In this document: piece by piece, positions 17,827 to 26,552 of the stretch
How positions within the stretch are numbered: position 1 is the first letter of the stretch
Layout: each line of letters starts with the position of its first letter
Source: Pseudomonas psychrophila HA-4
GTDB taxonomy: Bacteria; Pseudomonadota; Gammaproteobacteria; Pseudomonadales; Pseudomonadaceae
Length of the DNA: 64,000 bases
NCBI RefSeq assembly: GCF_000282975.1
Contig: NZ_ALJC01000087.1
Span: 1 to 64,000 of the forward strand
Direction: 5' to 3'
Program-made: the position numbers and the translations under genes
Notes under the pieces: generated by a model
Seen by the model: only the letters and a program-made list of their open reading frames with translations
Told to the model about the DNA's origin: nothing
Database searches by the model: none

Positions 17827-18351
17827 CTACTGGTTCTTCTTGGAGAACTTGAAGCCGTGCTCAATTGCGCGCTGAATGGCTTGCAGTTTTTCCGGACGTT
17901 CGTGACCGCTGACGGTTTTGTCGGGGGCCCAGCCATCCACCAGGTTGTTGAAACCGTAGAGGGTTTGCTTGCCGCCGTAAGGGATGAGTGACACTTCGAT
18001 TTCATCGCCTGGCTCAAAGCGAATCGCGGTGGTGGCGGTGATGTTCAGGCGTTTGCCAAAGGCGGCCGTTCGGTCGAATTCGAGGGCGCGGTTGACTTCA
18101 AAGAAGTGAAAGTGCGAACCGATCTGAATCGGGCGGTCACCGGTGTTACGGACTTTAACCTTGGTCACCGGGCGGTCTTCGTTGAAGCTGATCGGCGAGC
18201 TGGCATAAATGGTGCCACCCAGCGGCACGTTATCTTCACTGCCTTTTTGCACGCCACCGGGGTTTTTCGCATGCGGGATGTGGTGATCCGGGTGTGTGTC
18301 CTGGTGCGGGCTGGCAGGAGCGGCAGGGGCAGCGGTTTTTTTGGTGCTCAT
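17827..18351 (-). CDS. ureB: Urease subunit beta UreB, extended form
   Basis: 174 aa. The core ([23 protein letters not shown] ... [17 protein letters not shown] ... [11 protein letters not shown]) is the standard beta subunit, usually about 100 aa. Here it carries an N-terminal extension of about 45 residues rich in Ala, Pro and His (ending ...[13 protein letters not shown]), and a C-terminal extension ([19 protein letters not shown]). Such extensions are known in the Yersinia-type urease. GAGGAA lies 7 nt before the ATG. Confidence 0.95.
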   Translation of the reverse strand: MSTKKTAAPAAPASPHQDTHPDHHIPHAKNPGGVQKGSEDNVPLGGTIYASSPISFNEDRPVTKVKVRNTGDRPIQIGSHFHFFEVNRALEFDRTAAFGKRLNITATTAIRFEPGDEIEVSLIPYGGKQTLYGFNNLVDGWAPDKTVSGHERPEKLQAIQRAIEHGFKFSKKNQ

Positions 18352-18402
18352 TACTGATTCCTCAAAACGGGTCTGTTTGCGTTAACCGGCTACTGCAGGC
18401 CG

Positions 18403-18705
18403 TTATTTGATCGGGTCGTGGACCGTGACCAAGCGGCTGCCGTCGGTGAAAATCGCTTCAACCTGAACGTTTGGAATAAGGTCGCTGACGCCTTCCATGA
18501 CATCGTCCTTGGTCAGCACTTTGCTGGCCTCTGTCATCACATCTTCAACCGTCTTCCCGTCCCGTGCGCCTTCCAGTGCCGTCACGGTGATAATTGAAAC
18601 AGCCTCTGGGTAGTTCAACTTCAAGCCACGAGCCTTGCGGCGTAATGCCACGTCCGACAAGGTGTAAATCATCAGTTTGTCGATTTCTCTCGGGGTGAGC
18701 TGCAT
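18403..18705 (-). CDS. ureA: Urease subunit gamma UreA
   Basis: 100-aa gamma subunit, first gene of the operon. It begins [20 protein letters not shown] and ends VTVHDPIK, both typical. It is separate from ureB (51-nt gap), unlike the fused UreAB of Helicobacter. The upstream 520-bp region must hold the operon promoter. Confidence 0.96.
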   Translation of the reverse strand: MQLTPREIDKLMIYTLSDVALRRKARGLKLNYPEAVSIITVTALEGARDGKTVEDVMTEASKVLTKDDVMEGVSDLIPNVQVEAIFTDGSRLVTVHDPIK

Positions 18706-19229
18706 AAGCCCTCCTATCTACAGTGCGGTAAACATGAGTATTTTGAGTGCCGGTCAGGGCTCAAGCCTGCGCCTGACAACCGGGTCGATTACGCCCACGC
18801 GAAAGCGCTCGCTGGTTGATTGCCAGTTGATTTTTCGAAGGGGAAAGCAAGTCCGCTGGGTGCTTGGGGCGGGCCGCGGAGGCGGTGCTTGTACGTTTCA
18901 TAGGCTCAACCGTTCAAGTCCATTAAGACGGGCGCGATCAGAGCCTAGACCATAATTTTCAACCGGTGAGCCGAAGAGGCAGGATGTTTTAGCGGGCGGG
19001 TCAGGTGTGTGCAAGCGGTTGCGGGCTGTTGTTTTTATAAAAAATCAATTAATACAAAGACCTATGATTTTTATGGCGAGGTGATTACAACGTTATAAGC
19101 CTATTCCTTCGAGAAAGAACCTGGGTCCGCTGTTCAAAATTCTTCATCTTTAGTGCGATATTTCATTTAAGTAGAGGGTTTTTTGTAGGGTCGATCCTTA
19201 AAGCCGTAAGCATTTTGACCGTCATAGGG
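18706..19229. other. 524-bp noncoding region upstream of ureA
   Basis: The region should hold the promoter of the urease operon reading leftwards. The part 19030-19200 is markedly AT-rich compared with its flanks (runs such as TTTTTATAAAAAATC). No convincing sigma-54 site, gene or hairpin was recognised. Confidence 0.45.
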
Positions 19230-20327
19230 TTATTTTTTGTCAGTGTCAGTCGTTTTTTTAAACAGATGTTTGTGTGTCTGGTAAAGGGCTGCATGCAACT
19301 GATCATTTAGCTCGATGAGTTGCCTGAGCATTTCCAGACTCAACCATACATAGGCATAAAATGGCGTTTCGGCGTTTTTCCCGTTGATGCACTGCAAGGC
19401 CAATTCTTTAAGGTCGCGAGTGGTCTGGCGCAATTGGCCGCTGATTTCGTTGTTACCAATACCCAGGCACAGCTTGTTTTGGAGCGACTCTAGGGCTTGT
19501 GGAATTAAGCGCCGAACATCGCGCAAGGCGGGCTCATTCTCAATCAGCTTATGACTCGCTGCCGAAGACCAATACGCATCGACCATCAGTGAGAACGTCG
19601 TTACCAGATTGCGGTGCAGCGTTTGCAACGACTCAAACACAGCAGGCTTCAAGTTACTTTCGTTACTGGCCGGGGCGATGTAACTGCGTAACTTAATAAC
19701 CGCGTCCAGTTCATTTTTTAATTGATCTTCAAGGTTTGGCCGTTCCAGCGTCTGGGGTGAGAAGTAGGCTGCATAGAGTCCATTGAGCTTGTGCAGGCTC
19801 TGGCTGAACTTGATGCGTAAGTCGGTATAGGCGCGTTGCGGATAGATGCTCGTGTAAAGCATCGCGAGCAGCGACCCGGCCAGCACATAGGCACTGCGCA
19901 AAATGGCCGACTCCATGTCGTTGGGTGGTGAGCAACTGACCACGGCCAGGGTTGAACCGATCAGCAAGGCCATATACGGGTGCTTGCCGAGGGTCAGATA
20001 ACCGGCGACGAACATCATAATTGCGCACCACAGCAGCATGGCAGGGAACGAAAACGTCTCCAGATACAGCGCCACCAGCCCCGAAAGCGCCCCCAGCACG
20101 GTTCCGCCAGTACGTTGCAAGGCCCGCGCGAACACATTGCCCCAATAAGGCTGCGGCCCCATCACGATCAGCATGGTGATCAGGGCCCACGATGCATCGT
20201 CGAGCTTGAAGTAACGAATAACCACGAAGGTGACCAGAAACGCCAAGCTGATGCGAGTGGCATGAATCCAGCGGTAGTACCGACAGGCCAGTTGTTCCAG
20301 ATTGGAAATCTTTTTACCCAACTGCAT
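19230..20327 (-). CDS. FUSC-family inner-membrane protein
   Basis: 365 aa. About six hydrophobic helices fill residues 25-170, with the FUSC pattern WALITMLIVMGPQPYWGNVFARALQRTGGTVLGAL, resembling half of the YccS/AaeB fusaric-acid-resistance type transporters. A cytoplasmic helical domain of about 190 residues follows. Full-length AaeB-like proteins are about 650-700 aa; this one has a single membrane domain, so it is a half-size form. Its role may be efflux of aromatic acids, but no adaptor gene is adjacent. It is divergent from the lipoprotein gene. Confidence 0.75.
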   Translation of the reverse strand: MQLGKKISNLEQLACRYYRWIHATRISLAFLVTFVVIRYFKLDDASWALITMLIVMGPQPYWGNVFARALQRTGGTVLGALSGLVALYLETFSFPAMLLWCAIMMFVAGYLTLGKHPYMALLIGSTLAVVSCSPPNDMESAILRSAYVLAGSLLAMLYTSIYPQRAYTDLRIKFSQSLHKLNGLYAAYFSPQTLERPNLEDQLKNELDAVIKLRSYIAPASNESNLKPAVFESLQTLHRNLVTTFSLMVDAYWSSAASHKLIENEPALRDVRRLIPQALESLQNKLCLGIGNNEISGQLRQTTRDLKELALQCINGKNAETPFYAYVWLSLEMLRQLIELNDQLHAALYQTHKHLFKKTTDTDKK

Positions 20328-20594
20328 AGAGCCCCCAATCGCCGTGGTGGATTGCGCAGGCAGCGTAGTTCACCTCGGGACGGACCACCACATTGGCTTC
20401 TGAAGCACGCTGGAATCTCGACGTTTTTGATCTTGAAACATCGCACCCTGCGCTCACGCGCAACCCTGTGTGCTCATCCAATGGTAAGGCTCATTTCCTT
20501 GAGAAATTAAGGATGATTCCTACATAAAAAAATACCTGCGTTCGTTACCGTCCTGATCTTTAAAGCTGCGCAAAAGCGAGTAAAGGATTAATGA

Positions 20595-21404
20595 ATGTTT
20601 AATGCCTCTTTACACCGTTTGATTAGCGTATTCCTGCTGATAGCAGGTGCTGGTTTGATGAGTGGGTGCAGTTTTATGGAGCCAAATACCTTTAACTTTA
20701 TCGTCGACATGCCGCCGGGCTTTAAATATAAAGCCGTGGTGAATTACATTCCCGCGCCCGGTGAAACGTGCACGGTGGCACGCAAAGATAACAAGGCAAC
20801 TGTGTATAACTATAGATGGTGGGAAGAGTACGCGCCGTCTATTGAAATAAAACTAAAGCGTACGATCAATGATTGCCCGTTAATCATGCGCAGTGTGCAA
20901 CTAAAAATGTACTCGGTCTATGGGAAAGAAAGCGGAGACTTTGGTGTCGATAAAGCGTTTGTTTTTTTGCGAGATGAAAAAAACGACGGTTACACGCTGT
21001 GGAATAAACCTTTTGATGCTGCAGGAGTGACGCTTGTTGAAGGGCAGTGTCAGTCATTATTTCGAACATCTGGCAAGCCTCGAATACTCAGAAAACTCCT
21101 CAGTTGCAAAAATATCAATGCCCAAGGTGTTTTGGAAAATCAAGTGCCGACTGGGGCTTACACCTTTGAACAACTGGCGGGTAAAACCGTAAAGCTGAAA
21201 CTCACGTGGGCGGCACAAGACAGGCCGTATTTTAAAGGCTTCTGGCTCAAGACCCCAGAAGGTTGGCGCCCGTGTACCGGGCGTTGGGATACGCCTAATG
21301 AAGAACTCTGCACAACACCGCCTAAATTTACCGACTTTGTGATGGTAGATGGTCGTAGGTGCACGGTGTATCCCGACTGTACGCCGCGTAAGGAAAGCGA
21401 TTAA
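20595..21404 (+). CDS. Lipoprotein, candidate T6SS immunity protein
   Basis: 269-aa predicted lipoprotein. A signal peptide ends in the lipobox LMSGC (Cys about residue 25), and the mature protein would sit in the periplasmic face of a membrane. AAAGGA lies 7 nt before the ATG. The body has several cysteines but no family I recognise. The stop overlaps the start of the lipase gene by one base (TAATG), so both are coupled. A periplasmic lipoprotein encoded directly beside a class 3 lipase is the usual layout of a type VI lipase effector and its immunity protein. The gene is AT-richer than its neighbours, which suggests transfer. Confidence 0.65.
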   Translation: MFNASLHRLISVFLLIAGAGLMSGCSFMEPNTFNFIVDMPPGFKYKAVVNYIPAPGETCTVARKDNKATVYNYRWWEEYAPSIEIKLKRTINDCPLIMRSVQLKMYSVYGKESGDFGVDKAFVFLRDEKNDGYTLWNKPFDAAGVTLVEGQCQSLFRTSGKPRILRKLLSCKNINAQGVLENQVPTGAYTFEQLAGKTVKLKLTWAAQDRPYFKGFWLKTPEGWRPCTGRWDTPNEELCTTPPKFTDFVMVDGRRCTVYPDCTPRKESD

Positions 21405-23602
21405 TGAAACAGACTAATGCGTATCAAACTTTAAACTTGGAAGGTCGTATGTTTACCTGTCCGGTAGGAGGTAAGCGAACAACCTTTCAGCTAGTTAATG
21501 AAATGGGAGGCGGTGAGCCTTATGCTGGACTGATTTATGAAGTTACAGACTTTGAAGGGTTTAAATATTCTGGCGTTCTGGACAGTACCGGCACAGGTGA
21601 GGTGAATAACCATTACGCAGGGCCTATAGCGCTGGAATTTAAGCAAGGCTATGCCGGTGGTAGCAAAGAGTATGTTTTCTTAATGGCTAGAGACCATTAC
21701 CCTCTTAAAATTACCGAACTTCAAGTCAGGGCCGAGTCCACACGTTTCGTCAATAAAGATGGCGCACGTACACAAGACAATCCATTCGAAACGGTTAAGG
21801 ACACGGACTTTATCCAAGTGGAAGTCAGGCACCTGGTTGAGCACACCTCGCACTTGCCGCCAAAGGTCGACGCGTATTTCCCTCCCAGTGAGGGGATCAT
21901 GAAAATCATGGAAGCCATGAGAAATCCGGTAAAACACGGCGTGCGCATCTTTGGCAGCAGACACACGGTGATGCAGGTTCGCCCGTTACGGGCTTTAAGG
22001 CCCCTGCTGTCTATGGACGCTGCATTCTGCGCACTCAATCTCTATCAACTGGCGTTGATGGCCACCCTGAGTTATTGCCCTTTTGGGCAGGACCCTGACG
22101 AGCACCCGGTCAATGCTCCAAGGGTCAGTTTTCCGATGATCCCCAGCATGGGTAACTGGTTTGGGGATGCGCTGGCCACGTTCAAGGAAATCTGGCGGGT
22201 TGACTCCACGCAACCCCATGCTTACTACCCGCTGTATGAAGACGTGCCGTATTCCCAGCGATTGGAAATTGTGCCCTTTGACCCCGAGTTGTACCCCATC
22301 AATCAACCGAGTCAGGAACTCGACCAGGAAAACCCGGCAATTCTGCATTTTCTCGATGACAGAGGCCAAGAAGTCGACACCGACACCCAAGCGTTTATCA
22401 CCCATAACCGCGAACTGATACTGCTCGCTGTACGAGGCACCAGCGAGTTCTTGCCGGACGGATTACGCGATGCGGATGCGTTCCAAGTGCCCTTTATGGA
22501 GGGCGCCGGCAAGGTTCACCGCGGGTTTTATGAGGCTGCCCGGCAGGTCTACAGATTTGCAGTGGCATACCTGGATAAATTCTACGCCGGGCAAAAACTT
22601 GTCATCTGTGGCCACAGCCTGGGCGGGGCAATTGCATTGCTGGTGGCCGAGATGCTGCGCCGCAGGTCAGATAGTTACGACCTTTTGCTCTACACCTACG
22701 GTGCCCCGCGTGCTGGCGATTCGGACTTTGCCGAAGGCGCCAAAAGCCTGGTGCATTACCGCACGGTGAACCATAACGACCCGGTGCCCAGTGTGCCCAG
22801 CGCGTGGATGAAGTTCAGGCCCACCCGAACATTGCGTGAGGCCTTTGCAGACTACGACGGTATTGCGCTGTTCGCCATGAGCAGTTACGTGGTGGGTATG
22901 GTCGACCCGAATGCCTTTCCCTACACCCATCACGGGACGTTGCAGCACTTTATGCCCGTGAGTTTCAGCGCCGACGAACTGTCGCACATTTTGTGGGCAC
23001 CCAGTTGTGAGGTGCTTACAGATCAAGCGGTGTGCACGCTCGCGGTGGCGCAAGAAAACGGCTTGCCGCAGCGCGCTGACTTTTGGGAACAAGTCATGAA
23101 CGGGTCTAACCATACATTGGTCGGTGGTTATGTACCCGCGTGCTGGGCGGCGCTGCGACGTTGGCAAGAAGCCCTGGAGGCCAAACGTTCGATCGTGACA
23201 GCGTATGAATATGAACGGATTGATCAAGCCCTGAAATTGACTCAACAGAATCTACTCGAGCACGAGCACTACATACGGCATGAACTTGACCCTGGAATCA
23301 TCAGCCATAAAAAGACCGGCCAAGCGCTCCTGCGTGAGGCTAATAGGGTCAAGGTGACGCGCGAACGGTTACTCTTGTTAAAAGGCACCGTCCTCAGCGC
23401 CGCCGATGTATACGGCCTTTATGCGCGGCAGCCCGAGCTGCTGGCTGAAGCGTTAGAGCGCTGGCGCCAGCACCCCGAGAGCCTCAAAAAAGAACAGTTG
23501 GCCATGGCCCCGACCAGCCTGTCAGAAGCCGAATGCACGGCGTTGGTCGGCGGTCATGTGATTGGCGCGCCTTATACGTTTGACTGGGATTCGATGGGGT
23601 AA
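21404..23602 (+). CDS. Class 3 lipase-domain protein, candidate T6SS effector (Tle-like)
   Basis: 732 aa, no signal peptide. Residues 1-100 form an uncharacterised beta-rich N-terminal part, and a hydrophobic stretch lies near 200-225 (FCALNLYQLALMATL). The alpha/beta-hydrolase core is at about 320-520. The nucleophile is S405 in VICGHSLGGAIALL, the likely acid is D459 in NHNDPVPS, and a histidine lies near 509-514 (HHGTLQH). The C-terminal 200 residues are mostly helical. The class 3 lipase core, missing export signal and adjacent lipoprotein fit antibacterial phospholipase effectors delivered by type VI secretion. No VgrG, PAAR or Hcp gene is nearby, so it would be an orphan module. Confidence 0.7.
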   Translation: MKQTNAYQTLNLEGRMFTCPVGGKRTTFQLVNEMGGGEPYAGLIYEVTDFEGFKYSGVLDSTGTGEVNNHYAGPIALEFKQGYAGGSKEYVFLMARDHYPLKITELQVRAESTRFVNKDGARTQDNPFETVKDTDFIQVEVRHLVEHTSHLPPKVDAYFPPSEGIMKIMEAMRNPVKHGVRIFGSRHTVMQVRPLRALRPLLSMDAAFCALNLYQLALMATLSYCPFGQDPDEHPVNAPRVSFPMIPSMGNWFGDALATFKEIWRVDSTQPHAYYPLYEDVPYSQRLEIVPFDPELYPINQPSQELDQENPAILHFLDDRGQEVDTDTQAFITHNRELILLAVRGTSEFLPDGLRDADAFQVPFMEGAGKVHRGFYEAARQVYRFAVAYLDKFYAGQKLVICGHSLGGAIALLVAEMLRRRSDSYDLLLYTYGAPRAGDSDFAEGAKSLVHYRTVNHNDPVPSVPSAWMKFRPTRTLREAFADYDGIALFAMSSYVVGMVDPNAFPYTHHGTLQHFMPVSFSADELSHILWAPSCEVLTDQAVCTLAVAQENGLPQRADFWEQVMNGSNHTLVGGYVPACWAALRRWQEALEAKRSIVTAYEYERIDQALKLTQQNLLEHEHYIRHELDPGIISHKKTGQALLREANRVKVTRERLLLLKGTVLSAADVYGLYARQPELLAEALERWRQHPESLKKEQLAMAPTSLSEAECTALVGGHVIGAPYTFDWDSMG

Positions 23603-23714
23603 GGAAGCCCTTATCGCGCTTTTGCCGTTGGCCGTGCCCAGCGCTTAGGTGAGCAACATTGCTGCATTGACGAGGGAATTGACGGCACTGAGGGCCTTTC
23701 AAGGCGGCAGACAT

Positions 23715-23753
23715 AAAAAAGGCCATTACCATCATGGGGATCCGGTAATGGCC
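23715..23753 (-). terminator. Intrinsic terminator on minus strand
   Basis: GGTAATGGCC/GGCCATTACC form a perfect 10-bp stem with a 13-nt loop, followed on the minus strand by TTTTTT. On the plus strand only AAAAA follows, so the polarity favours termination of a leftward transcript rather than of the lipase gene. Confidence 0.75.
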
Positions 23754-23870
23754 AAAAATCTCAACCAAAGAGAGCGTCAGGCATCTACCTGACAGGGGCA
23801 ATCTACCCGTACAACGTTTAGTTAGCTAGCTAATCGTATGCGAAACAGTTTTACCTGTTGCGCAACAATG
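23715..23870 (-). ncRNA. Candidate small RNA or attenuator
   Basis: On the minus strand a 6-bp hairpin (GTCAGG, loop, CCTGAC, at 23776-23793) is followed by an A/U-rich linker. A strong terminator comes next (GGCCATTACC at 23744-23753 reading leftwards, paired with 23721-23730) and ends in six Ts (23720-23715). No gene on that strand lies upstream before 23940, so a short independent transcript is the simplest reading. A promoter is not clear; TACGAT near 23835 is one possible -10. No known sRNA family is recognised. Confidence 0.4.
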
Positions 23871-23940
23871 GTGCGTATGTGCGAAGCCGGTCGATAGCCG
23901 CGTCTAGCCACTCCCGACGTTAAACGCTAACCTTTCGCCC

Positions 23941-24849
23941 ATGCACATACCTGACTTGAATTTATTGGTTGCCTTGAATGTCTTGCTCGAAGAAGGTTCG
24001 GTGGTGGGCGCTGCCCGGCGCATGAACCTCAGCGCACCGGCCATGAGCCGCACCTTGACGCGCATTCGCGAGGTGCTCAATGACCCGATTCTGGTGCGTT
24101 CAGGACGCGGGCTAGTGCCGACTCCCAGAGCGTTGGAATTGCGTGAGCAGGTGCGGGGAGTGGTTGAGCTGGCACACGGGGTGTTCACGCAAAGTCAGGA
24201 CAGTGATTTGCGTTCGCTGGATCGCACGTTCAGCATTCGCGCCAATGATGTGTTCTTCGGCGTGTATGGTGGGGCTTTACGCCAGCAGATGGCCCTGGAA
24301 ATGCCTAAGGCATCGCTGCGGGTCGTGCCCGAAGGCTATACCGATGATGCAGCGCTGAGTGAGGGCCGGATTGACCTGGCCATTGGTGCTACCAAGCCTT
24401 CTGGGGCCGATATCAAAGTGCAAAAGTTGTTTACCTGTCCTTTTGTGGGGCTGGCACGTGAAGACCATCCGATTTTTGATCAGCCCATCACTGCGCCACG
24501 GTTTGTGAGTTATGACCACATCAGTGTGTCGCGACGGGGCCGTGCTCGCGGGCCGATTGATACACAACTGACCGAAATTGGCCTTGAACGTCGGGTCTCG
24601 TTCACAACACCTACTTTCTATTCAGCCATTTTTGCCTTGGCCAACTCAGATTTGATCTTGCCGTTAATGCCACAGTTATTGCTCAAAACGCTGGAACCCA
24701 TGGGCCTCAAGTTGCGCGCATTCGAGTTGCCGATCACGTTGCAGCCGGTTGAAATAACCCAGGCCTGGCACCCGCGCCTGGACAATGACCATGCCCACCG
24801 CTGGTTACGCCGCACCCTCAAAACCTTCTGCGATAACACTGTCGCCTGA
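23941..24849 (+). CDS. LysR-family transcriptional regulator
   Basis: 302 aa. The N-terminal winged helix is at residues 1-60 (LLEEGSVVGAARRMNLSAPAMSRTLTRIREVL), followed by the substrate-binding domain. The gene lies 155 bp upstream of, and on the same strand as, the efflux operon, so it may control that operon. A long dyad sits between them. Effector unknown. Confidence 0.88.
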   Translation: MHIPDLNLLVALNVLLEEGSVVGAARRMNLSAPAMSRTLTRIREVLNDPILVRSGRGLVPTPRALELREQVRGVVELAHGVFTQSQDSDLRSLDRTFSIRANDVFFGVYGGALRQQMALEMPKASLRVVPEGYTDDAALSEGRIDLAIGATKPSGADIKVQKLFTCPFVGLAREDHPIFDQPITAPRFVSYDHISVSRRGRARGPIDTQLTEIGLERRVSFTTPTFYSAIFALANSDLILPLMPQLLLKTLEPMGLKLRAFELPITLQPVEITQAWHPRLDNDHAHRWLRRTLKTFCDNTVA

Positions 24850-24850
24850 T

Positions 24851-24877
24851 TGTGGATTGCGTTTAACGCACTCCACA
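24851..24877. promoter_or_regulatory. Long dyad after the LysR gene
   Basis: TGTGGA-T-TGCGTT-T-AACGCA-C-TCCACA is a 13-bp dyad with one mismatch, 1 bp after the LysR stop and about 130 bp before the efflux operon. It could be a terminator hairpin (only a weak T-run, ATTTTTAT, follows at a distance) or an operator for the efflux genes. Confidence 0.5.
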
Positions 24878-25004
24878 GTTAGCTATTTATCAATTTTTAT
24901 AGCATTGGCGCGTGGTTAAACTTTTTGTCATCTAGTGAGAAGACGGAGTTGGCCATGTATCGGCGTTTTAAGTGTGTGCGTGATGGGGTGACGGGAGTCC
25001 GGGT

Positions 25005-26552
25005 GTGACGTCGCTGGCCGCCGGTTCGGTGAACGCTGCTGCGCCGGTCGCAGCGCCAGCCAGCAGCACGGCATTCGGCGTGCGGATTTTTACCGGCCTG
25101 CTCGGGGTGTTGCTGGCGGTACTGGTGTCCGGCTTTAACGAAAATGTCACCAAAGTGGCGATGCCCGATATTCGCGGCGCGATGGGCATCGGCTATGACG
25201 AAAGCACGTGGTTGCTGGCGGTGTATTCCGCCACATCAATCAGTGCTATGGCGTTTGCGCCGTGGTGTGCGGCAACGTTTTCGCTGCGCCGTTTCACGCT
25301 GTGTGCGATTGGCGCATTCGTGCTGCTGGGCATCCTGTGTCCGCTGGCGCCTAACGTCTCTGTGTTGATGCTGCTGCGTACCCTGCAAGGGTTTGCCGGG
25401 GGCGCTTTGCCGCCGATGCTGATGTCGGTCGCGCTGCGTTTTTTGCCGCCGAACATCCGTCTTTACGGGTTAGGCAGCTACGCGCTCACTGCAACCTTTG
25501 GCCCCAGCTTTGGCACGCCGTTGTCGGCCTGGTGGGTGGAATACGCCGGTTGGCAATGGGCGTTCTGGCAGGTCATCCCGCTGAGTCTGTTGGCCATGGC
25601 CTGCGTGGCGTGGGGCTTGCCGCAAGATCCTTTGCGTCTGGAGCGCTTTAAGCAGTTCGACTGGCGCGGGCTGCTGCTCGGTTTACCCGGTTTGGTGATG
25701 CTGGTGCTGGGCCTTGAACTGGGGCAGCGGCTTAACTGGTTCGAGTCCGAAATGATCCGCATCTTTATCGTCGGCGGCCTGGCTTTACTGGTGCTGTTTT
25801 TTATCAATGAGTGGTCGCATCCGCTGCCGTTCTTCAAGTTGCAGTTGCTGAAAATTCGCAACCTGTCCCACGCCTTGCTGACGTTGGCCGGGGTGCTATT
25901 TGTGCTGCTGGCGGTGATCAAAATTCCCTCCAGCTACCTGGCCGAGATTCAGGGGTATCGCCCGCTGGAGACTGCGCCGGTGATGCTGATGGTGGCTGTG
26001 CCGCAATTAATTGCGCTGCCGTTGGTGGTTGCACTGTGCAACCTGCGCTGGGTCGATTGCCGCTGGGTGTTAGCCATTGGCTTGGGGCTGCTAGCGCTGG
26101 CCTGTGTGATCGGCTCGCAAGTGACGTCGGTGTGGAGTCGCGAAAACTTTTACGGTTTGCAGGCCATTCAAGTCATCGCCCAGCCGATGGCCGTCATCCC
26201 GCTGTTGATGTTGGCCACGGGCGGTTTGAGCCCGGCCGATGGGCCGTTTGCCTCGGCATGGTTCAACACCGTTAAAGGTTTCTCGGCGGTGGCGGCAGGC
26301 AGCGTGTTGCAAGTGTTGACGGTCAATCGTGAGCACTTCCACTCCATGACGCTGGTTGATCGCATCGGCAACTCGCCGTTGGTTACCGCCAGCGCAGACT
26401 TGGCGCACCGGGTACACCAGCAGGCAATGGTACTGACCTCGTCAGACTTGTACCTGTGCATGGCCGGTCTGGCGCTTTTATTGATCGTAATTATTCCTTT
26501 TGGCCCGACGCGGATTTATCCGCCGGGAACACCTGTTGGAGCAGTGAAATGA
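25005..26552 (+). CDS. DHA2-family MFS drug exporter (EmrB-like)
   Basis: 515 aa with about 14 predicted membrane helices, the DHA2 layout. The motif-C-like stretch GSYALTATFGPSFGTPLSAWWV is visible. The start is a GTG at 25005. With the adaptor and outer membrane factor that follow, it would pump a hydrophobic or aromatic compound out of the cell using the proton gradient. The stop overlaps the adaptor start (ATGA). Confidence 0.87.
   Translation: MTSLAAGSVNAAAPVAAPASSTAFGVRIFTGLLGVLLAVLVSGFNENVTKVAMPDIRGAMGIGYDESTWLLAVYSATSISAMAFAPWCAATFSLRRFTLCAIGAFVLLGILCPLAPNVSVLMLLRTLQGFAGGALPPMLMSVALRFLPPNIRLYGLGSYALTATFGPSFGTPLSAWWVEYAGWQWAFWQVIPLSLLAMACVAWGLPQDPLRLERFKQFDWRGLLLGLPGLVMLVLGLELGQRLNWFESEMIRIFIVGGLALLVLFFINEWSHPLPFFKLQLLKIRNLSHALLTLAGVLFVLLAVIKIPSSYLAEIQGYRPLETAPVMLMVAVPQLIALPLVVALCNLRWVDCRWVLAIGLGLLALACVIGSQVTSVWSRENFYGLQAIQVIAQPMAVIPLLMLATGGLSPADGPFASAWFNTVKGFSAVAAGSVLQVLTVNREHFHSMTLVDRIGNSPLVTASADLAHRVHQQAMVLTSSDLYLCMAGLALLLIVIIPFGPTRIYPPGTPVGAVK

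Noticed and set aside
18706-19229. Sigma-54 promoter for the urease operon
   Set aside because: A TGGC stretch near 18822 lacks the correctly spaced TTGC element.
23484-23801. 105-codon minus frame containing IPMMVMAFF, which looks like a leader peptide
   Set aside because: That peptide is just the translation of the terminator stem. There is no biosynthetic gene downstream on that strand to attenuate, so an RNA element is a better reading.
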